64,000 nt of DNA from an uncultured Dorea sp. (GTDB taxonomy: Bacteria; Bacillota; Clostridia; Lachnospirales; Lachnospiraceae). Position numbers and translations under genes: made by a program. Location: NCBI GenBank assembly GCA_910578455.1, contig CAJTQA010000001.1, forward strand, positions 1 to 64,000, written 5' to 3'. The notes beneath the pieces are model-generated. The model was not told the origin of the DNA. It saw only the letters and a list, made by a program, of their open reading frames with translations, and searched no databases. Shown piece by piece: positions 59,482 through 64,000 of the stretch. Each line of letters begins with the position of its first letter. Within the stretch, counting starts at the first letter, position 1.

Positions 59482-60762
59482 TTATGCTTCCTTTGTTTCC
59501 TCTTCATTCGCCTCTGCCGGACGTTCCATGTCCGTCATCAGGCTCTGCCAGATTCCATTGACCTCCTCAGCGCAGTCCACATAGATCTGGGCAAGCCCGG
59601 CGCTCGGTATTCCAAGAGTCTCGGCACATTCTTTGCTCGTCTTCCAGTCTGCATTCTCATAGGAAACCACAAGCCTCTGCAGCGCTCCGGCAGTACCCGT
59701 ACCCTCGAGCAGCGCCTCCTTGATCTCGTCCGGAATAGGTATCTCTGACAAAAGCTCTGACAGGGGAGCGTTAACCATATAATCCAGCGTCGAGAACATT
59801 CCCATCATATATGCGTCATTGGAAGATATTGTACTGTCCGGCACTCTCTTCACAAGCTCAGACGCCAGTTTTGCACGCAGGAACGATATCTTTAGAATCT
59901 CCTCCGTTCCTTCCGTCTTATTCTGGTCAAAGCTTAACATATACACCCAATGCCTGAGCTGCCCGATACCAAGCGTAATCAATGCCTGCCTGATAGACGC
60001 CGTACGCGTCCTCAGAGCAAAATATGCCGAATTGACAAGCCTCAAAAGCGCATATGTAAGTCCGGCATCCCGCCGTATGATCTCTTCTACCTCCACAAAA
60101 TCAGGTTCATCCTTTGACACCGCGATTACAAGCTGGAAGAAGTTCCCCTGCATATATTCTACTTTATCTACCTTGTCTACCATCGTGTTGGCAATGTAGC
60201 TGCCCTCAAGATAATCAATCTCAAGCTGCATCGCCTCTTCATAAAGTTCCTTGGTATTGACTTCCGTGGCAACGCACTTTCTTCCAAAGCCCTTTGCCAT
60301 CTCTATAATATTCTGAACCGTACGTTTCTTGGAAGAATCATTGTCATACCCCGTCATATTGATCCTGATGTAAGATGCGTAATCCAACATGCTGAAATAT
60401 TTGGGCGTAAATTGAAAATCATTAATCGCAAACTTATATCCTGCCTCGCGGTACTTCTTAATCAGCGGCATAGCCAGCGGATGGATGATAACTGTATCCT
60501 CTATCTGGATAATGACCTTATCCGCCCCGAACATCTTCGGCGTATTGCGAAGAAGCAGCGACGGGGTAAATGTCACGAACATAAGCCCGTCATTTATAAT
60601 CTTTGTGCTGTTAGCCACAAGAAAATCCGAGATCGTATCTGCGGCTGAAGCCTCATTATTGTTATACAGGCTATCCTTTCCCCCCTGGAAGATCAGTTCA
60701 TAGCCTGTAATCTTTCCGGTTTCTTTTTCTTTAATCGCCTGTCTTACCACACATCTATCCAT
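59482..60762 (-). CDS. EAL-HDOD signalling protein with degenerate EAL domain
   Basis: 426 residues from MDRCVVRQAIKEKE. The N-terminal half is an EAL domain whose catalytic motifs are lost (YELIF in place of EAL, INDFQF and VATEVN in place of the metal and catalytic sites), so phosphodiesterase activity is unlikely. The C-terminal half (about 205-400) is HDOD (AVSKDEPDFVEVEEIIRRDAGLTYALLRLVNSAYF). Such proteins are usually cyclic-di-GMP or stress signal hubs; in B. subtilis the YuxH type. It follows cheV by one base. Confidence 0.85.
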   Translation of the reverse strand: MDRCVVRQAIKEKETGKITGYELIFQGGKDSLYNNNEASAADTISDFLVANSTKIINDGLMFVTFTPSLLLRNTPKMFGADKVIIQIEDTVIIHPLAMPLIKKYREAGYKFAINDFQFTPKYFSMLDYASYIRINMTGYDNDSSKKRTVQNIIEMAKGFGRKCVATEVNTKELYEEAMQLEIDYLEGSYIANTMVDKVDKVEYMQGNFFQLVIAVSKDEPDFVEVEEIIRRDAGLTYALLRLVNSAYFALRTRTASIRQALITLGIGQLRHWVYMLSFDQNKTEGTEEILKISFLRAKLASELVKRVPDSTISSNDAYMMGMFSTLDYMVNAPLSELLSEIPIPDEIKEALLEGTGTAGALQRLVVSYENADWKTSKECAETLGIPSAGLAQIYVDCAEEVNGIWQSLMTDMERPAEANEEETKEA

Positions 60763-60763
60763 T

Positions 60764-61675
60764 TTATTGCCCCCGCGCCAAAAGTTCATCCATAACCGTC
60801 ACAAGATGGCCGATTTCTGGTTTTGAAAGCTGCTCATCCGCACCGATCTCTTTTCCCTTGATCTCCATCTCCGGAGTAATGAGGGATGAGAAGATAACAA
60901 GCGGAATCTGTTTCAGCTTTTCATCACTCTTTACAAGTTTTGTCAGCCTGTGCCCATCCATCTTCGGCATCTCAATATCCGTGATGATCAGGCTGGCCCT
61001 GTCAAGAAGATCCTCTGAATCCCTGATTGCTTTCAGGTAATTCCATGCCTCCTGCCCATTGTTGAACTGGACAAGATTTCCGTATCCTGCCTGGCGGAGC
61101 GCCTGCTCTACCAGCTTTGTCAGAAGGACTGAATCCTCTACGCAGACAATCCTGCGATCGCTGTTCGGACGTGCGCCCAGCGCATCAATCTCATCCAGCT
61201 GGATACTTGTCTCCGGCGCGATCTCAGCTACAATCTTCTCAAAGTCGAGAATCGTAACCAGTTCTCCGCCGCACTGCGCGATTCCGGTCGCAACACCCTC
61301 TTCGCCTTTATTTAATGTCTTATCCGGTTTCTGGATGTCATTCCAGGAAATCCTCTGGATTCCAACGACTGACTCCACCCGGAAGGCTATATTGAGCTTA
61401 TTAAAATTCGTGATCACGAAAAGATCCCGCGGATGCCTCTCCGTCGGCTGCCCGGTCAGATAGTACGGAAGATCCACTACCGTAAGCATCGTATCTCTCG
61501 GCTTAAAGATTCCCTCCACGGACGGATGAGCGTGAGGCATTGGTTTCACCTTATCCGACATCATGATTTCTTTGACCTTCGCCACGTTGATGCCATATAA
61601 TTCATCATAAATCATAAACTCCATGATCTCTATTTCATTCGTTCCAGATTCTAAAAGTATCTCTGTATTTGCCAT
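60764..61675 (-). CDS. cheV: Chemotaxis coupling protein CheV
   Basis: 303 residues: N-terminal CheW domain (about 1-165, EIMEFMIYDELYGINVAKVKE) that couples receptors to CheA, and a C-terminal receiver (about 175-300) with phospho-acceptor Asp in LIITDIEMPKMDGHRL and Lys in LSKPEI. It modulates adaptation. It lies downstream of the promoter at 61716-61742 and heads a group through EAL-HDOD, ParA and ComFB. Confidence 0.94.
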   Translation of the reverse strand: MANTEILLESGTNEIEIMEFMIYDELYGINVAKVKEIMMSDKVKPMPHAHPSVEGIFKPRDTMLTVVDLPYYLTGQPTERHPRDLFVITNFNKLNIAFRVESVVGIQRISWNDIQKPDKTLNKGEEGVATGIAQCGGELVTILDFEKIVAEIAPETSIQLDEIDALGARPNSDRRIVCVEDSVLLTKLVEQALRQAGYGNLVQFNNGQEAWNYLKAIRDSEDLLDRASLIITDIEMPKMDGHRLTKLVKSDEKLKQIPLVIFSSLITPEMEIKGKEIGADEQLSKPEIGHLVTVMDELLARGQ

Positions 61676-61715
61676 AATACGCCATCCCTTCTCTTATATA
61701 TAGTCCTATATTTAA

Positions 61716-61742
61716 TATCGGCAGAATACCTCTTTTTCTAAA
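61716..61742 (-). promoter_or_regulatory. Sigma-D-type promoter of the cheV group
   Basis: Minus-strand GCCGATAT at 61723-61716 and TTAG 15 bases upstream (61742-61739), about 40 bases before cheV. The -10 is close to the consensus; the -35 is weaker than at flgM and fliD. Confidence 0.5.
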
Positions 61743-61747
61743 GAGCC

Positions 61748-62233
61748 TTAAAGAACTACTTCCTGCCTGCCGGCTGTGCGGACCCTGACGATTCCGGTAT
61801 CTACGTCGATCATCATTGTCCGGGCATAGTTCAGACCCACATCTTTTTTCATAATGTGAATCTGCTCTGTCCTCATAATGGCCTCCACGCTTCTGACATT
61901 GCGCTCTCCGATGTTCCCGATTCCTCCGGCTCCGCCCATCTCAAACATCTTGGCGCCGCCTGCAATTTTGCACTGGTAGCGTCTTTTTATTCCTCCAAAC
62001 GCTGTCATCTTCCGAAGCATCTCCTGAATCCCGGTATCCGCAAACTTATATACATTCATATCAGCCATATTTCCAGCCTCCGGAAGCATGATGTGAAGAA
62101 GTCCGGCAAGTTTTATCGCGGGGTCATAGAGAGTAATGCCTATGCAGGAGCCGAGGGCATAAGTGATAAGGGTTCCCTCCCTCCTCGCAATCTTCATATC
62201 TGCAATTCCGACTTTTATTTCTTTGCTATTCAT
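61748..62233 (-). CDS. cheD: Chemoreceptor glutamine deamidase CheD
   Basis: 161 residues. ITYALGSCIGITLYDP (catalytic Cys) and LLHIMLPEA (catalytic His) are clear, plus IGERNVRSVEAIM. It deamidates receptor Gln residues and binds CheC. The start overlaps cheC by 8 bases. Confidence 0.95.
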   Translation of the reverse strand: MNSKEIKVGIADMKIARREGTLITYALGSCIGITLYDPAIKLAGLLHIMLPEAGNMADMNVYKFADTGIQEMLRKMTAFGGIKRRYQCKIAGGAKMFEMGGAGGIGNIGERNVRSVEAIMRTEQIHIMKKDVGLNYARTMMIDVDTGIVRVRTAGRQEVVL

Positions 62234-62852
62234 TTGGCGCCACCAGCCTATCCATCAGATAATTCAGCGACTGGATATCCGGAAGCATTAACAGATTACT
62301 CTCCACACGTTTTCCCCCGATGAAACATCTTCCGGTAATCATCATTAACTTATCAGACACATATCCAAATTCCGCCATCGGAACCGTCATGATCCCGCCA
62401 AGCATATTAACTGAAAAGGCCGGCACAGATAAAGAAATCTCCATATCAGCCAATTTAGAGAGTGAGAGCATGTAGGAAGATATAATGATGTTCCCCACCT
62501 CAGTTGCTGCTGAAATTTCCATTTCACCCATCTGTTCGTATCCATCGATGCTTTCCTGAAGAACGCATCCCAGGATCTCATTGATAAAATCCATCTTCAT
62601 CAGAAACAGCATCACACCGCTGACATCGCCGGTCATCTGCACCAGCACTCCAGACACAATATCTTCCGGATGTCCAAGGGAATCCACTGCTTCATTGTAA
62701 CCCAGTATCTCCACGTTGGGAACGGTCATCTTGACTTCGACTTTCAACAGGCTTGAAAGCGCTGTTGCCGCATTTCCCGTTCCGATACTGCCGACTTCCC
62801 GCATCATGTCTTTTGCGGTATCGTCCATATCTTCATAACGCGTAATCCTCAT
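62226..62852 (-). CDS. cheC: CheY-P phosphatase CheC
   Basis: 208 residues with the duplicated CheC/CheX phosphatase motif: MREVGSIGTGNAATALS (first E-x3-N) and SAATEVGNIIISSYM (second). It dephosphorylates CheY-P and interacts with CheD, which lies downstream. No oddities. Confidence 0.95.
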   Translation of the reverse strand: MRITRYEDMDDTAKDMMREVGSIGTGNAATALSSLLKVEVKMTVPNVEILGYNEAVDSLGHPEDIVSGVLVQMTGDVSGVMLFLMKMDFINEILGCVLQESIDGYEQMGEMEISAATEVGNIIISSYMLSLSKLADMEISLSVPAFSVNMLGGIMTVPMAEFGYVSDKLMMITGRCFIGGKRVESNLLMLPDIQSLNYLMDRLVAPNE

Positions 62853-62880
62853 GTTCTACCACCTCTCTTAAGACTTTCTA

Positions 62881-63588
62881 TTATGAGCGCAGCCCGTTAA
62901 TCGTCTGCTCTATCTCATCAGATGTCTGCACCATCTTAAGCGCATACGTATATGCTCTGGAGGCAACGACCGTATCCGACAACTCCTGAGCCATATCTAC
63001 GTTTGAAAGCTCCAGGTAGCCGTCAACTACCTGTGCGTCCCTGACAAGCATAGGATTTCCGTTTTTCGGCACGGGCCTAAATTCCGTTGCTCCCACAGAC
63101 TCCATATTGTTCGTATTCGCAAATGTGAATACCGCCGGCCGCCCAGTCAGCTGCTCGTTGACATAGCGTATGGGGGTTCCCGTCTCGTCAAGCACATATT
63201 TCCTCCCATCGCTCAGGAGATAGAAATAACCGTCATTGTGGAGGGAAACCGAAAAATTCCCGGCGCGGGTGTATGTAATCTCATTGCTGACCTGATCTCT
63301 CAGCATAAAAAAACCTTCCCCGTCCTGAATCGCAAAGTTAAAGCCGCCCCCCTGGGTCGCACTCATGCCGTTGGATGTAAAATCCGTATTTGTGTGCTGC
63401 ATGCGGACACCGGTACCCGTCGTCACCCTGTCCTGGCTGTGCATGTTGTAGTACATAAGATCCATAAACACGGAGCTTTTGGACTTATATCCCACCGTGT
63501 TCACATTTGCCACGTTATTGCCGATTACATTTAATTTGTCCTGCTCTGTTATCATACCTCTTGCACCTGAGTAAAAAGAAGCATTCAT
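62881..63588 (-). CDS. flgG: Flagellar hook/rod-type protein (FlgG-like)
   Basis: 235 residues. Basal-body rod start GMITEQDKLNVIGNNVANVNTVGYKSKSSVF, the FTSNGM segment, YTRAGNFSVS and the C-terminal NVDMAQELSDTVVASRAYTYALKMVQTSDEIEQTINGLR. It could be FlgG or the FlhO/FlhP-type rod protein of Firmicutes; length alone does not separate them. Secreted by the flagellar type III system. Confidence 0.88.
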   Translation of the reverse strand: MNASFYSGARGMITEQDKLNVIGNNVANVNTVGYKSKSSVFMDLMYYNMHSQDRVTTGTGVRMQHTNTDFTSNGMSATQGGGFNFAIQDGEGFFMLRDQVSNEITYTRAGNFSVSLHNDGYFYLLSDGRKYVLDETGTPIRYVNEQLTGRPAVFTFANTNNMESVGATEFRPVPKNGNPMLVRDAQVVDGYLELSNVDMAQELSDTVVASRAYTYALKMVQTSDEIEQTINGLRS

Positions 63589-63621
63589 CTTTTAAACCAC
63601 CCCCTGTATCCCTTTATTAAA

Positions 63622-64000
63622 TTATGTCGGGCCAATCTGCACAATCTTGGCCGCAAGCTGGTCATACATCTTAAGAACCTGAGCCGCGCTCTGAAGCGCC
63701 CGCTCGGTAGCCATCATCTCCGTATATTCCTGAATGACGTCCACATTGGAGTCCTCTAAGAACTTCTGGCGCATAGGAATATTCACATCCCGCGGATTGC
63801 CAGTCGCAATAAACATATCTCCCGTCGTTTTTTCCAGCTCCGTATTATAATCCTGGAAATCAACCGTGCGTATCTTTCCGAAAAACTGCCCGGTCTCTGT
63901 GGATGTAAGGTTTCCATAAGTATCACAGGTAATCTTATCCGTGCCCAGGTAGATAGGCCCGTTTGTTCCCATCACCCTGCCGACACCGTCGAGATACAGA
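63622..64000 (-). CDS. flgF: Flagellar hook/rod protein (FlgF/FlhO-like), C-terminal part
   Basis: The frame is open to the right edge of the window, so the start is not visible. The visible end, VNIPMRQKFLEDSNVDVIQEYTEMMATERALQSAAQVLKMYDQLAAKIVQIG, is the conserved C-terminal part of rod proteins. It precedes the FlgG-like gene by about 30 bases, as expected for a FlhO-FlhP or FlgF-FlgG pair. Confidence 0.85.
   Translation of the reverse strand, partial: LYLDGVGRVMGTNGPIYLGTDKITCDTYGNLTSTETGQFFGKIRTVDFQDYNTELEKTTGDMFIATGNPRDVNIPMRQKFLEDSNVDVIQEYTEMMATERALQSAAQVLKMYDQLAAKIVQIGPT

Noticed and set aside
1..64000. CRISPR array, rRNA operon, complete prophage
   Set aside because: No spaced repeat array, no rRNA sequence and no structural phage genes beyond the packaging remnants were seen.

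Overview
The window looks like a chromosomal segment of a motile, low-to-mid GC Firmicute, most likely a gut Lachnospiraceae (family level is inference). The reasons are the conserved order birA-DUF6145-coaX-dusB-greA-lysS, rpsF-ssb-rpsR, a class B sortase, a Bce-type peptide-antibiotic module, a mannose-family PTS, and a Bacillus/Clostridium-style flagellar order flgM-flgN-flgK-flgL-DUF6470-fliW-csrA. Almost everything from 14.3 kb onward is on the minus strand; the exceptions are a tRNA-Cys and one phosphoesterase gene.

Region 1 (1-4.7 kb) is mobile-element debris: the 3' end of an IS110-type transposase, a gp3-like terminase small subunit, a PC4/YdbC-type protein, a winged-helix replication-like protein next to iteron-like repeats, an excisionase-like DUF6462 gene diverging from a repressor-like HTH gene, and a tiny type I (holin-like) toxin. 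Region 2 (4.7-14.1 kb) is a decayed, mosaic integrative element. It has a Tn916-type tyrosine integrase, a ribbon-helix-helix protein, three DUF6462 excisionase-like genes and ParA/ParB, wrapped around a broken phage packaging module (HNH, P27 terminase small subunit, truncated terminase large subunit). Its large terminase ORF is an in-frame chimera: terminase ATPase + piece of portal protein + SUKH immunity domain. An AAA-ATPase/TOPRIM two-gene cassette of the AbiL/RloAB/PARIS general type is wedged between HNH and the terminase small subunit, with its own terminator and a 9-bp direct repeat at both edges. The element lies just downstream of lysS.

Region 3 (14.3-26.9 kb) is core: lysS, greA, dusB, coaX, birA, argF, stomatin/NfeD, an rRNA/tRNA methyltransferase, a two-component system, and metK behind a SAM-I riboswitch. 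Region 4 (26.9-34.0 kb) is a self-contained mannose-family PTS operon. It carries its own EI and HPr, a BglG/LicT-type antiterminator, a RAT site overlapping a terminator, a HAD phosphatase and a SIS-domain deglycase/isomerase. Two regulatory residues are altered: HPr has Asp at position 46 instead of Ser, and the antiterminator has Phe at both canonical PRD1 histidine positions (100 and 159) but keeps the PRD2 histidines. Region 5 (34.1-46.4 kb) holds bceABSR, murA, shikimate kinase, the rpsF operon, sortase B, a cysteine-desulfidase-family protein that lacks one expected iron-sulfur cysteine, tRNA-Cys and a PucR-type regulator.

Region 6 (46.7-64.0 kb) is the flagellar/chemotaxis locus: csrA/fliW control, hook-associated proteins and chaperones, anti-sigma FlgM, filament cap FliD with FliS/FliT-like proteins, CheV/CheD/CheC and rod/hook proteins. 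It also carries unusual passengers: an FtsE-like ATPase with no FtsX in the window, a ParA-ComFB gene pair, and a degenerate EAL-HDOD protein. Three sigma-D-type promoters (GCCGATA-like -10) drive flgM, fliD and the CheV-EAL-ParA-ComFB group, which suggests that the ParA/ComFB pair is co-expressed with late flagellar genes. No rRNA and no CRISPR array were seen.
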